Shown: positions 9,701 through 17,780 of the stretch, piece by piece
Layout of the letters: the number at the start of each line of letters is the position of its first letter
Position numbering within the stretch: the first letter of the stretch is position 1
Made by a program: the position numbers and the translations under genes
Notes under the pieces: model-generated
Seen by the model: the letters and a program-made list of their open reading frames with translations, nothing else
What the model was told of the DNA's origin: nothing
Database searches by the model: none
Source: a virus
Length of the DNA stretch: 39,348 nt
IMG/VR virus record: IMGVR_UViG_3300030116_004792
Coordinates: 1-39,348 of that record
Direction: 5' to 3' (one strand)

Positions 9701-11361
9701 GGCATGCCCTGGGCGATCATGTCCTCGGCGGTCATTGCCGAATCACGCATAATTTTTGCTGCGTCGACGGCAGTGCCGTTGCCCTCAGAAATGTTCTGCA
9801 TTGCGCCTTTAATCCGCGCTTCTGCAGCATTTGCGGCTTCCATAAACCGCACATTTATCATTTTGCGGCCGGCTCTAATAGCCGCGTCTAGGCGGTTGTG
9901 GCCATTAACGACATAAACAACACCATCCTCAGGATCACGCCAAACGCTGATGACATTGGCTAGGTCTGGATTAAAGACTTCAGTGCCAGCAAGCGAGCCG
10001 CTCCGGCCTGTTTTTGTTAGGCGGCCAGCTTCTTTGAACTGAAAGCGCGGCGGGTCAATGCCAATATCAACAACGGGATACGCGCCGACAGTGCCAGCTG
10101 CGTAGTCATCGCGGGTGGGCGGCGCCAACTCTGCGACAGCAGGCTCTGGCAGGTCGTCAGGGACAGTCTCGCTGGGTGCAGTTGCCTTGTAGACAGCCTC
10201 AATGTTTTCGACGCGTTCCTGCGCCTCAATCATCTGGTCAGCTGCCTGCTGCAGCCGCTGCATGCTGTCGTCGGCCTTAAGAGTGTTGACCTCTGCTACT
10301 AGGTCACGCTCAACCTCTGGCGTGCGGCCCGTCATGCGCACAGGCGCCGCAGGTGGCTCAGGCGCTGCTGTTGCCTCTACGTCGACAACTTGCTGTTCTT
10401 CAGCAACCCTGTCCAAATTCTTGGCCAGCTTGACTTCAGCAACGGCGCGGTCAGCCTGCGCTTGCACATAGTCGTTGGCCAGTCGCCGGCCAATTGGGCC
10501 GCCAACCATCTCCAAGCCAGCGCCAAGAAACGTGCCAGCAAATGCGCCCATAAACGCACTCTTCAGCCGTTTTTCGCCAACCGTGTCGTCGTCTGTTGCA
10601 GCTAAATAGTCGTTGACAAAACCTTCAGCGAACGTGCCATCAGTGCGCGATTTGATTGCAGCGCCAAAATTTTCGTAGGGGTTTTCAAAGTAAAAATCAT
10701 TGATCGCGCCAGGCAGGTAGCCCTCTTGCGCGCCTTCAATTGCGCGGCCGATCGCCCTTTTTCTTACGCCCTCAAAGCCTGGCGCACGGCTTGCCCTCAT
10801 CTGTGCGGCGTACTTAGGCCTAATTGGGATGCGCGGTGTCTTGATTCCGCCTGCCTTAAGGCCACTGGCAATGGCAGCAAACTGCAGGCCTGACGCCGTT
10901 AAGTCGCCAACAAAATCCATTACCGGGTTGCCGCTTGGTTGATACAGCGGCTTACCCGTTACCGGGCTGGGCGGGTTTGGCTCTGCTGCAGACGGGGCTC
11001 TTAGGCCAACGCGATTCGCAAAGTCCCTCGTCAGATCAGCTTTGTTGAGCTCAGTCGCGACAAAGTTCTGCAGGTTCTGCGCAACGCGGCTTGCTGCCAC
11101 ATCGAGCGTGTCACGCACGACGTTGCTGCCTGGCTCGCCAAGCAACACGCTGGCTGGATCTGACAGCGCTTGCTGAATCTGCGCGCCAATGCCGCCCTGG
11201 TCCTCGGCCGCGGCCTCTGTCAACTCCTCGACGACTGGCTGCGCTGCCTCAACAACAGCGCCTAAACCCGGTTGCTGCTCTTGTTCTGCGGGCGCCTCAG
11301 GCTCCATGACCTGGGGCATAACAAACGAGTAAACGCCGTTTTCGTCTTGTACCAGTGGCAT
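3772..11361 (-). CDS. Giant gp16-like internal virion (ejection) polyvalent protein, 2529 aa
   Basis: By position (after gp14/gp15-like genes, before the fibre) this corresponds to T7 gp16, an internal core protein ejected into the cell, but it is nearly twice as long. Visible segments: a Pro/Glu-rich N terminus; a ParB-like nuclease-type segment at about 430-560 with NGHNRLDAA (N486-R490); a zinc-metallopeptidase-like segment at about 1085-1260 with HEAFH (H1160, E1161, H1164); an ADP-ribosyltransferase-like segment at about 1490-1630 with GDGVYFT (from G1520) and VDEVVIYDV (from 1618); and a C-terminal region of about 860 residues with hydrophobic stretches, like the large C-terminal region of other podovirus ejection proteins. 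This assortment matches the published idea of phage polyvalent proteins. Catalytic activity is inferred from motifs only. The transglycosylase domain found in T7 gp16 is not here but in the neighbour at 11362-14184. Confidence 0.88.
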   Translation of the reverse strand: MPLVQDENGVYSFVMPQVMEPEAPAEQEQQPGLGAVVEAAQPVVEELTEAAAEDQGGIGAQIQQALSDPASVLLGEPGSNVVRDTLDVAASRVAQNLQNFVATELNKADLTRDFANRVGLRAPSAAEPNPPSPVTGKPLYQPSGNPVMDFVGDLTASGLQFAAIASGLKAGGIKTPRIPIRPKYAAQMRASRAPGFEGVRKRAIGRAIEGAQEGYLPGAINDFYFENPYENFGAAIKSRTDGTFAEGFVNDYLAATDDDTVGEKRLKSAFMGAFAGTFLGAGLEMVGGPIGRRLANDYVQAQADRAVAEVKLAKNLDRVAEEQQVVDVEATAAPEPPAAPVRMTGRTPEVERDLVAEVNTLKADDSMQRLQQAADQMIEAQERVENIEAVYKATAPSETVPDDLPEPAVAELAPPTRDDYAAGTVGAYPVVDIGIDPPRFQFKEAGRLTKTGRSGSLAGTEVFNPDLANVISVWRDPEDGVVYVVNGHNRLDAAIRAGRKMINVRFMEAANAAEARIKGAMQNISEGNGTAVDAAKIMRDSAMTAEDMIAQGMPIRSEAAERLFLKAAPLSKLPQELFDQVARGDMTVDIGAAIGSSGAEEQVMRDLAAAAKKQKWSAQKTAEAANIARFAQVEAATDPNALALPGFDQLLSSDFGRQLEVRVAIRSQLKAEINALAAAASERKAGFLEAAGNVINVQASGAARQEAMQGAAVFNARANMVGPLSDLITELAAQVTPKKKAVTVVRENLQRLRGVLQEEFAPAPRPEPAAPEARAEADPAPEPQPTRPEIDVEKLRRSLQHLSQEEFDRVLEKLQASGGRITSNPSRINEPTVEQPVDNAAYSNLNERQIAKLKAMSPVERAAERTRLQKMLLGDRARANREAKLQEFNRQYDEVAELVSNPEAFAEGTAPVAPKKADFNRTKRQLDNDVYARQAIAWLEANTEAPRAVSTPQTPPTVPFKYGSPRYRSTVLQWESDVDALIYSVTKTSGRPSKNRDKFLNYLQNDLGLHDNVIREAGARIRADLGSKATGDTYTVPDSGVWREGGQLAELPPVSSTRGAGQLGQDYTGRNVLTSQEKSLLLQEATRVAGVDVNVEFVDRIEGQFTPAQARAYGGKKGQAYSASGMFVRGQKAADDLIKIAMFHKSNPLSFTRTLVTAYHEAFHRLQDLFLSKGELQILRNADNQIRELAAKTVPEQAQAILSGQIGSKEVQAMAFSGWWKFGENYKKATWAQPFAKISQIAEAAGNWLLGRGYQTWDDVFENAYQGDIAARRAEEGMELEPQLAVQMPDPDDVSRKIAENMEALKKGDITIEELLQDDIRRYASRSGKTRYIELTNDELAASFDAVRRGISGDFLDRADLTGRDTYTDEQINGKAIEILSETGADPDRLIEMADRALRGDLQAGDDLGSIRATQILLDAANNDAAIAAINYTGATTAADKASAASKLYASINDSLKIGAAYAEMTRVAGQRLRIAQMDADPNILNSKLIPGVNLQHATTEAAGKAALAEGLQPTAGPLGDGVYFTASTSGYENMAGYGGALVEGTLQKDIKIMDLPSMDKDLADLLNDLDLGRMREGPNGLELTPAQKAGLQDYVTGLGYQGLRHEPEMIGRQGGPVDEVVIYDVNAANRVVGSEAEAVPPNQPAKSAAEQFVETTANAGNMLDRVLPAEVVNAVKQNQSTASTDEVMKELAEVAIQAKNDKKYQANMLNHMRDAAPGSGIAQNIRQFHVMSILSAPRTHWTMLLGSAFRAATMPVSTIYGGAVDAARLAATGRFAEAKAATQATGLGFRMYAKYASNLNYALRLTGSSFIHNEAFVNLGVDYIGMDRRLANGPKQGNLQDIQIDEIQDGQWYMDRNNPNFVAIAVNYIRNATPRSVARDATGAAARGMKAVVGRPITMIDTFINGLVGPSAEWARLMDEQLEHAVQTGVGKPGSKEVWDYANAEAERLLQKQFRDVTMPNGAVIKKGALTGIHAKNVMDYVAFTDPLDVVHEPRTYQMGIRKARQKGLTDQLDIHNSALAYMKSGYEGRPAMAALWAPSRAAGKFVNDYPLAGVIYALPRGPVDILKAAMRMTPGGGLLTDTLWRDLHSEDKFTRYRAVGDAALGTFAMASGLMLLQSDYIRVTGFDPTNWRERYTGAKAEYTGYQGSSISFRIPGTDKFTPQFRLSALDQLATIFGMLGEYKEMVENVPFEQAETVAAQVQAAIWHTARELGPAKFNSQILEPFRRLIDLYSDIIENSRFGKKEGRVNAVTKYISTNLRAFMPSTFAAARVGPQLKPPGPATDNPFLAIPLQTLQMMRMRLPGASEEFPPQRHPFTGAAIPMPQPLGLNLIPEDQWFLRSAYNMFSPTSAFPTRVLSDDPIDVELRRLYGQGSMETWWSDTAFGPELPNRVLSPQELDRLEVLGTQVVRMRGTTPHPEGKLLAEEIRDLITRDITYKATPIGGNEADRTRPSEDYQSVRLTRIKEVFNRYAREAKLLLEEESPALKAELTEARQRRADNAYIKGRTSLDIQRAAPAGAQTFIDALN

Positions 11362-14184
11362 TTACTCGCCCCGCAGGATTCGCAACCCATTTTGGTAGTG
11401 ACCACCGCCAGGAAGCAAATCTTTTAGTGCGCTGTTGACGCTGTTGCCGTTGGCGTCTTTTGCGTTCATGTAGTCCTCGCCGTTGGGACCACGCCCATCT
11501 GCGTTGCCAATCAGGATCGCGGCGTAGATGCGAGACATGCCGTCACCAGGGCGCACTCCACGGTCAATGAGGTATTGAGCGGCAGCCTGTGCTTGCTCCT
11601 CAAACGTGCTGTTTGCGTTGACGCCGTACGCCCTTTGGTTGTCAGGGCTGAATTGAATCAGGCCGGAGTAGCCAAACCGGTTAGTGATCGCAGGGTCAAA
11701 GGTGCCAATCGTCTCGTAAGACATAGCAGCAGCCAAATCATCGGGACGGATGCCAACACGCGCAGCTGCGGCCCTAATTGCCTGGGCGCGGCTGGTGTCT
11801 CCAATAATTGGCGGAGGTGGCGCGATAGCCGCCTGCGCAGGAGCGCCTGGCAAGACAGAGCCGACGAGGTAAGTGCCGATGCCAAGCATGCGATCAATCA
11901 TCGAAACTTTCTGCTGTGGCTGTGGGCGTTCCTGCAGTTCAACGTCGTATGCGCCACTTGGGAACTGCTGATTAAGGATGGTTTGTACTTGATCTGTCGG
12001 AATCTCGTTTTTAATAAGTTCGCCTTCTAGAAACGGTCGCAAGCCTCCATAGGCTTTAACAGCTTCAGAAATATGCGGCGGCAGCGGTTGCCCAGTTGCT
12101 GCCATATTCATAATGTTACTAACAGCTCCTTCAGAAAATATTGGGAATGGGCCGGCAGCCGTTGATTGCAAATTTTCCTGCAATTGCCTGTCAGTTTGCT
12201 TGTCAAAATCTTGCTGCAGCGCATCAAGACTTTGATATTGTGCAAAGCCAGGATCTTTTTTTGTTTCAGCTAAACCGTACTTAACCGCACCGTCTTGGCC
12301 GGCAATCATGTCGGTAAAACGCTTAGGAAAAGCCTCTAAACCTGATTCGCCACTTTGCTCATACAACTCCCGCATAAGCGCTAGGCCGTCTCGCACCATT
12401 TGCGGACGACGGATTTCAAATAACTGCTCTTCTTTGTCAGTAGATGAGCCGCCTAAGCTGCCTGAAGCAGTAGCTTTGCTTTTGTACTGAGCTAGGCGTT
12501 CGGCAATTGCTTCATTCATTGCTTTTACAGACGGCTTATACCGGCCTTCTCGCAAGCCACGCAACTGCTTTAGGTAAGTGCCACCAGTTTGTGGTGAAAT
12601 AAGGCGTTGATCTATTGCAGCTCTAACTCTGCTTTCTAATGTTTCTACACCGCGTGCATAAGGGTCATCAAGCAGTGTTGAAATATCTTTTTCTAAGCCA
12701 GAGAAAAAATCAACCTGAGCTTCTGCCCGCCAAGCCTTTGGAACATTTGTAGTACGCGTATTAAATTTTTGCATAACCATTGCTTGCAGCAAAGGGTCAT
12801 GGCCTAATTCCATAAACAATTCTGAGGATTTTTTTGCTTTTAATTCGTCGTAGCGCCGCATTGATTCATCAGTTGGCAGGCCATCTTCGCCAAACTCAAC
12901 TACTTCACTCAAGCCTCCTAAAGCGTCACTAAGTATCTGCTGCGCCATCAAGTCGCGCTGGTTGTCCTTCTCTGTCTTTGCGGCTGACGTAGCAGTGTTC
13001 CACTGCCGACGCAGTGTCTGCAAGTCCTGCGCATCCATCTGGTTGATGTAACGCAGCTTGTCGTTGACGCTGCCGTCAGCACGCCTGCGGTCGCCAACAG
13101 GGCCAACCATTAGGTTGCCCATCATTGCAAGAGCATCGTCAAAAGACTTTGGCCTGTTAGGCGAGTTGTTTAGTGCAGCAAAGTAATCAAATACAAAGTC
13201 TTTGCGCAGTGCATCAACCTTGTCCAACGACAAGTTAGGAATACCTTTGGGGCCAATACTTTCAAATGCTTCTTGCAGCTCCTCTGCTGCATCAGCTGCA
13301 GTCATCGTGCTGCCCGGAGCATGCAGCGCTGCAAGCGTGGTGTTGATGACAGTGTTGGTCTGTGTTCTTATCTCGCCAAGCTGGTAGTCCATGTGCTGCT
13401 TGGCTTGCGTGCCCTTTGCCCCAGCAATTGCTTGAATAATGGTCGGCGCAAGTTTGCGGGCCTCTGCCGGCTGCAGCACGCGGTCGCCATACAGCTCTCT
13501 TTGCAGAATCTCCATAAACTCTGCGCTGTCAGGCTTTAGCGAGCGCAGCTGAATTTCACTACCGTCAGCAAGAGTGACAGACGGATTGCTTTGCACAAAT
13601 GAGCTGAGCTGGTAAGCGCGGCTCTGCACCTCAAGACGATCAAGCGTCCTCTGGTAGTACGGGTTGTTGTCAACTTTTGCCTGGTATCTAGTCAGCACAT
13701 CTTTTGCTTCCCTGCGCTCTTCTGGCGTTGCATCTGGATCATTTGCCGCTGCTTCAAGTTGACGCAGGCCGTTACGCAACTTGTTGTTAGCTGTAGTGCC
13801 AAACAGCGTGCCAGCTGCAGCTTCTTCGGCTTCAGCCTTGAGTGTTTCCGTTTCGCGTTTTTTGTAATCGAGAATCCCTGACGTTAAGGTTTTGAGGCTT
13901 GAATCAAAGTTGCCTAGCGACTCAGCAAGCCTGCGCAAATCGCCAACACTTGTTGGCTCTGGCTCTGTCTGCATTGCACCAAGGCGCACAGGCCCAGGTG
14001 CTTGCAATTCCGCAGGGCGAGAAAAGGTGTCAATAATTGACGCCTGTGGTTGAAGCTGTGGCGCCTCGATGCCGCTGAACTGGATTGGCGCGTTGCCTGA
14101 TTGCTGGCTACCTAGACCAACAGTGCGTTGTGAGCTTTGGCGAGTAGTAACGCCAGTGTTCTTGCCAAGTGAAAGCTTTGCCAT
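11362..14184 (-). CDS. gp15-like internal virion protein with C-terminal transglycosylase-like domain, 940 aa
   Basis: Internal core protein expected to leave the capsid at infection and help DNA cross the cell envelope. Residues 1 to about 790 are mostly helical with many Gln/Ala/Glu-rich stretches and no clear motif. Residues about 800-940 look like a lytic transglycosylase (SLT-type) domain: an ALAxAMSYET-like segment with candidate catalytic Glu824, then FGYSGLIQFSP and an AQAAAQYLIDRG helix. In T7 this domain sits at the N terminus of gp16; here it is at the C terminus of the preceding protein, so the domain has a different partner. The gene begins two bases after the gp14-like gene and stops directly before the ATG of the giant gp16-like gene, so translation is probably coupled. 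It is the only peptidoglycan-degrading candidate I see in the genome. Confidence 0.85.
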   Translation of the reverse strand: MAKLSLGKNTGVTTRQSSQRTVGLGSQQSGNAPIQFSGIEAPQLQPQASIIDTFSRPAELQAPGPVRLGAMQTEPEPTSVGDLRRLAESLGNFDSSLKTLTSGILDYKKRETETLKAEAEEAAAGTLFGTTANNKLRNGLRQLEAAANDPDATPEERREAKDVLTRYQAKVDNNPYYQRTLDRLEVQSRAYQLSSFVQSNPSVTLADGSEIQLRSLKPDSAEFMEILQRELYGDRVLQPAEARKLAPTIIQAIAGAKGTQAKQHMDYQLGEIRTQTNTVINTTLAALHAPGSTMTAADAAEELQEAFESIGPKGIPNLSLDKVDALRKDFVFDYFAALNNSPNRPKSFDDALAMMGNLMVGPVGDRRRADGSVNDKLRYINQMDAQDLQTLRRQWNTATSAAKTEKDNQRDLMAQQILSDALGGLSEVVEFGEDGLPTDESMRRYDELKAKKSSELFMELGHDPLLQAMVMQKFNTRTTNVPKAWRAEAQVDFFSGLEKDISTLLDDPYARGVETLESRVRAAIDQRLISPQTGGTYLKQLRGLREGRYKPSVKAMNEAIAERLAQYKSKATASGSLGGSSTDKEEQLFEIRRPQMVRDGLALMRELYEQSGESGLEAFPKRFTDMIAGQDGAVKYGLAETKKDPGFAQYQSLDALQQDFDKQTDRQLQENLQSTAAGPFPIFSEGAVSNIMNMAATGQPLPPHISEAVKAYGGLRPFLEGELIKNEIPTDQVQTILNQQFPSGAYDVELQERPQPQQKVSMIDRMLGIGTYLVGSVLPGAPAQAAIAPPPPIIGDTSRAQAIRAAAARVGIRPDDLAAAMSYETIGTFDPAITNRFGYSGLIQFSPDNQRAYGVNANSTFEEQAQAAAQYLIDRGVRPGDGMSRIYAAILIGNADGRGPNGEDYMNAKDANGNSVNSALKDLLPGGGHYQNGLRILRGE

Positions 14185-14186
14185 GA

Positions 14187-14891
14187 CTAGCTCCTGATGT
14201 ACTTACCGCCGTCCCACTTGAAGCCAGCGTCTTTAATGCCTGCTTCAATGCTTAAGCCTGTGCTGACGCCGCCAATAGCTGAGTTGACGCCAGCCAAAAC
14301 GTACGGCGTACTACTAGGCGCAGCCCTCTTAATTGGTTCTATTGGGTCAAGCACGGTTTGCTGAATGTATGGCGTTACTGATGCAACTCTTGCTGCTCGC
14401 TCTGCTGCTGCTCCTCTCTTTTGCTCGTCTGACTGTCTTCCAAAGAAAGCAAGATTAGTGTCACTGTAAAAATCAAACTGAGCGCGTTCTCTGTCCACAT
14501 CCGCAAGCAAGCTGTCGATAACGTTGCCGACACGGCCTGAGGCCAAGATTGCGCCACGCTGTTCAGCTGCCTCCAAAGCAGCCCCTCTTTTTTGCTGGGC
14601 CTTCGCTTGCTGGCGCTCCATGTAAGCAAGGTTGACCTGCCGGATTTTGTTGGCCTCAACTGTCCTAGCCAGGTCTTCTGTTTGCTGCATCTGCTGTTCA
14701 CGAGCCAAAGCCTTCTGCGCTTCGCTCTGTCGCGATGCCTGGGCCTGCAGCTTGCTGTATTGAAACTGCTGCTCAGCTACTCGGTTCTGATAGTCAATTG
14801 CCTCCCGCTGCGCTTGGTACTGCGCTTGCGCTTGAGCAACACCTAGGCCGGCGCTAATGATGCCGAGAACAATTGGGACCGGACTACACAT
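14187..14891 (-). CDS. gp14-like internal virion protein, 234 aa
   Basis: Probable internal core protein, the counterpart of T7 gp14, which forms a channel in the outer membrane during ejection. It opens with MCSPVP and a hydrophobic segment (about residues 6-24), followed by a long Gln/Ala/Arg-rich helical region (about 25-115) predicted to be coiled coil, a middle part with RVGNVIDSLLAD, and a glycine-rich hydrophobic patch near 195-215. T7 gp14 is 196 aa with the same hydrophobic start and Gln/Ala-rich body. Gene order gp13-gp14-gp15-gp16 is preserved and the gene lies two bases from each neighbour. Assignment rests on position and composition more than on residue identity. Confidence 0.8.
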   Translation of the reverse strand: MCSPVPIVLGIISAGLGVAQAQAQYQAQREAIDYQNRVAEQQFQYSKLQAQASRQSEAQKALAREQQMQQTEDLARTVEANKIRQVNLAYMERQQAKAQQKRGAALEAAEQRGAILASGRVGNVIDSLLADVDRERAQFDFYSDTNLAFFGRQSDEQKRGAAAERAARVASVTPYIQQTVLDPIEPIKRAAPSSTPYVLAGVNSAIGGVSTGLSIEAGIKDAGFKWDGGKYIRS

Positions 14892-14893
14892 GG

Positions 14894-15418
14894 CTAGATC
14901 CTCACGAACTCATAGAACGTGCGCTGCTCTGGCCCAAAGTTGTCGTGCCGGTTGATAAAAGTAAATCCCATCCAGCGCAGCCAACGCAGGTGAACAGTGT
15001 TGCGGGCGTCTACAAAGTTGAACAGCACCGGATACTTGTCTTGCAAATTTGCGAGGTGAATCCGCGACTGGCGCAAAAACTCCCACTTATCTGCAACGTC
15101 AGTGAGCATTTCACTGCGGCCTAGCATCCAGATCCGACCCGCTGTTGAGCCGTCAGGGACGACGCCCCACATGCCAATCGGACGGCCATGGCGACCGACA
15201 ATAGTCATGCAAGGCTTGCTCATGAAGAAAGAGTAGAGCAAGGACCCGTGAGGCGATAGCCCTGATTGCGCCTTTACTTCTTCGACATCTGGCTCGCGCA
15301 TGCCATCAGCAACGTATGAGACGTCACTAATGACAGAGATTCGTTGATAGGCGCGGTTTACAGCCTCTTGGCCCGGCTGTGATACCACCCTTCCCATTCG
15401 GCTGATTGCACTCTGCAC
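14894..15418 (-). CDS. gp13-like internal virion protein / GNAT-fold, up to 174 aa
   Basis: Counterpart of T7 gp13, a virion assembly factor with an acetyltransferase-like fold. The C-terminal half matches the T7 protein in pattern: FNFVDARNTVHLRWLRWMGF here against the T7 stretch WNYVWVGNTSHIRFLKTIGA, followed by an F-rich beta strand and FYEFVRI at the end. The start is uncertain. The ATG at 15418 overlaps the upstream tail-tube gene by 61 bases, and an internal ATG at 15397 overlaps less; neither has a strong Shine-Dalgarno. The first 25 residues do not look like the family. No obvious acetyl-CoA binding loop is preserved, so enzymatic activity is not claimed. Confidence 0.78.
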   Translation of the reverse strand: MQSAISRMGRVVSQPGQEAVNRAYQRISVISDVSYVADGMREPDVEEVKAQSGLSPHGSLLYSFFMSKPCMTIVGRHGRPIGMWGVVPDGSTAGRIWMLGRSEMLTDVADKWEFLRQSRIHLANLQDKYPVLFNFVDARNTVHLRWLRWMGFTFINRHDNFGPEQRTFYEFVRI

Positions 15419-17778
15419 GGTAGCGGGCTGTCGCTAAACAACTCAATTTTGGCCTCTGTGTTGCGTGCCATCACAGGTGCGCGGAAAGATCCTGTTCGCA
15501 ATGCAGGGCTGCCAAGTGGAAACTGGCCACTGCCAGTTGTTGTGCCATTAAACGGATACGTCTGTGTTGTGCGGTCTTGCGGTGTGATCTTGAGGTCAAA
15601 GTGCGACGTGTCGTCAAAGACCACAGTCCAAGTGCGGAGCTGCAAGTGAGGGCCGGCAACAACAGCAAGGCCGCCACCAGGCGGTTGCTCTTTGAGGTAG
15701 GGCGTAGAGAACTCATACGTCATGTCGTAGAGCTCACCCACAAAAAACTTGGCACTGGTCAAGTCGCCGCGGACAACCATGGTGCCGTTGCCGCCAGCGC
15801 CACCAGCAGCTGTTTCACTAATTGGCGTAATAACAGCGCCGTGGTTTAACGTGTTGCCGGTTGCTGCCCGGCCAACCACCACCATCGTCCCGGTGTTTGC
15901 CATCGGATACGGCAAGGTGATTGTCGACTGCACGTCCAAGCCTGACGGGCTGGTTAGGGCAACGCTGCACTGCGCTTCTGTCGTCTTGCGATCAAGCAAG
16001 ATCTCAAACTCGCTGTCAACGTCAACCTCTTCTGGTCGCAGCGACGTTTTCTCCATGTAAACGCCATCGCTGCATTGCACGACGGCATACATGTCGCTGT
16101 CGAGAATTGACACGCCGATAATGCTCTTGTTGGGCGCAACCTCCCAGTACGACCAAGAAGACTGCAGCTTGGTGTCGTCCTCAAAGAAAAACTTGTAAAG
16201 GTACAAGCGCCGTGGCTGATCTTTGCTCAGCATCACGATTGCTTCTTCAGACACAGACGCTGCCAGATTGACCAAATTGCCTGGAATAAACCGGGGCACT
16301 GACGACGTCACCTCTTCTGACAACGGCACAGGGCCACTGGCGTCTGGCAAGAAAAACTCGCGCAAGCCGGTAAACGTGCCCTTAGGGATGCCGAAGTAAA
16401 CCGTTCGGCCAACGCCAACAGGGTCAACGCTGTCCAACTGGTCAAACGTCGTTGTAGCCGTGACGGTTGCCGTCTTAGGTGTCAGCGACGTACCTACCGT
16501 TGTGGCGCCAGTGTCTAAACGGAACTGGCCATGCCGGCTGAACAGCAGCAGTGTGTTGGCAAACGCCAGGCTGCTCGTCAAGAAGTTAATCTCTTGACCA
16601 CCAGTGCTGATGTCGATGGGGTCTGAATCAATGACCGTCTGCACAGTTTCTGGCCAAAACCTGTCGTAGGCATCAGCAGCTGACAGGATCACGTTCTCAT
16701 CCGCTAGCAGCACCAGGCGGTTGCGGAACGTGTTGATGTTTTTTATCTGACTGCCGACAAATGTCGGGTTAGGCGCAGTCGTTGCGTCACCAGCTGACCT
16801 GCCAGTCCACGAAAACTCCTGAAACGTAAACGTGTCATTCGCATTGCGAATCAACACATGCGGCATCGTGTTGGTGTCAAACAGGTACTGGATGTTTGGC
16901 GCTACGGTTTCTCGCCACACGCCAGGGCCAAAGCCACTGCCAGCAGACGTGACGAACTGGACGTAGTAGTCGTCAAAGCTGGTGCTGGCTGAACCCTGGA
17001 TTTCGACAATAAAGTTGTGCTCAGCAATCGTGGGCAGGTCCGTGATGTCATTAACCGTGCCTTTGATGGCTGATGTCGACGCTGCAGTCGCTGTGTCGCT
17101 GCTGCTCAGCGTGTAGTCACCACCATCATCTTTAGTAATTCGGATGATGTAATCGTCGTTTGTGACTGTGAACCCACTAATTGTGTTTAGCTTTGTCGCC
17201 AGGTCGTTGGCAATGGTGATGGTGTCTGGCGCAGATCCACTGGTGCCGCCAGTCGTGTGGGTCTTAACTGTGCCGTTGAGGTTGACCCGGTAGGTGGTGT
17301 CGTAGTCGGCTGATTTGATGAACACCATCGATTTGGTGCCCCAGTTGTACGACAGGCTCGACGTGTTCATAGCAACCGTCTTTTCGCGGTTGACAATGAA
17401 GGTGTAGTCAGCAATCGACGCAACGCGAAACTGCTCGCTGGGTTCGCCTGTGACGTCTAGGTAGTTAGTGCCGTCTGGCGTGCTGACTGTCTTAACCGAG
17501 CCATCAAGGCCAAACACTTTGATAGCGCCGTCCTGAATCAACACCATGTACTGGATGGTGCCGTCACGGTCGACGATGTGCGTAAAGGGCCTGCTGGACC
17601 CTGCGCTGCCCGTAAACATGCGGGCGAGGTGATTCATCGGCGGCCGCTTTTTTAAGCCCTCCACAGGGCTCGACATGCAGTTGATGACAGACTCCGCCTG
17701 CGATGCCAATCGCAATGCAGCCGGCTGCTGGCTAACCCCGTTAATCAGGTTCGGGATTGAGCTGCTAATCAGGGGCAT
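15358..17778 (-). CDS. Tail tubular protein B (gp12-like nozzle), 806 aa
   Basis: Forms the tail nozzle below the gp11-like ring. The start, MPLISSSIPNLINGVSQQPA, and the following R-x-x-SQAE-x-V-x-N segment are the usual N-terminal signature of T7-like gp12 proteins. The body is beta-rich, with segments such as FRNRLVLLADENVILSAAD and DSDPIDI that recur in the family. T7 gp12 is 794 aa, so the length is normal. The ATG follows the gp11-like stop by two bases, and the 3' end overlaps the gp13-like gene. In T7 the nozzle also holds the fibres, so this protein probably carries the fibre encoded at 119-3769. Confidence 0.95.
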   Translation of the reverse strand: MPLISSSIPNLINGVSQQPAALRLASQAESVINCMSSPVEGLKKRPPMNHLARMFTGSAGSSRPFTHIVDRDGTIQYMVLIQDGAIKVFGLDGSVKTVSTPDGTNYLDVTGEPSEQFRVASIADYTFIVNREKTVAMNTSSLSYNWGTKSMVFIKSADYDTTYRVNLNGTVKTHTTGGTSGSAPDTITIANDLATKLNTISGFTVTNDDYIIRITKDDGGDYTLSSSDTATAASTSAIKGTVNDITDLPTIAEHNFIVEIQGSASTSFDDYYVQFVTSAGSGFGPGVWRETVAPNIQYLFDTNTMPHVLIRNANDTFTFQEFSWTGRSAGDATTAPNPTFVGSQIKNINTFRNRLVLLADENVILSAADAYDRFWPETVQTVIDSDPIDISTGGQEINFLTSSLAFANTLLLFSRHGQFRLDTGATTVGTSLTPKTATVTATTTFDQLDSVDPVGVGRTVYFGIPKGTFTGLREFFLPDASGPVPLSEEVTSSVPRFIPGNLVNLAASVSEEAIVMLSKDQPRRLYLYKFFFEDDTKLQSSWSYWEVAPNKSIIGVSILDSDMYAVVQCSDGVYMEKTSLRPEEVDVDSEFEILLDRKTTEAQCSVALTSPSGLDVQSTITLPYPMANTGTMVVVGRAATGNTLNHGAVITPISETAAGGAGGNGTMVVRGDLTSAKFFVGELYDMTYEFSTPYLKEQPPGGGLAVVAGPHLQLRTWTVVFDDTSHFDLKITPQDRTTQTYPFNGTTTGSGQFPLGSPALRTGSFRAPVMARNTEAKIELFSDSPLPCRVQSAEWEGWYHSRAKRL

Positions 17779-17780
17779 GA

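Noticed and set aside
8846-9891. Two 207-aa frames on the plus strand opposite the giant internal virion protein
   Set aside because: Ser/Cys/Arg-rich low-complexity sequence expected from antisense of Ala/Glu-rich coding; no RBS and they overlap each other.
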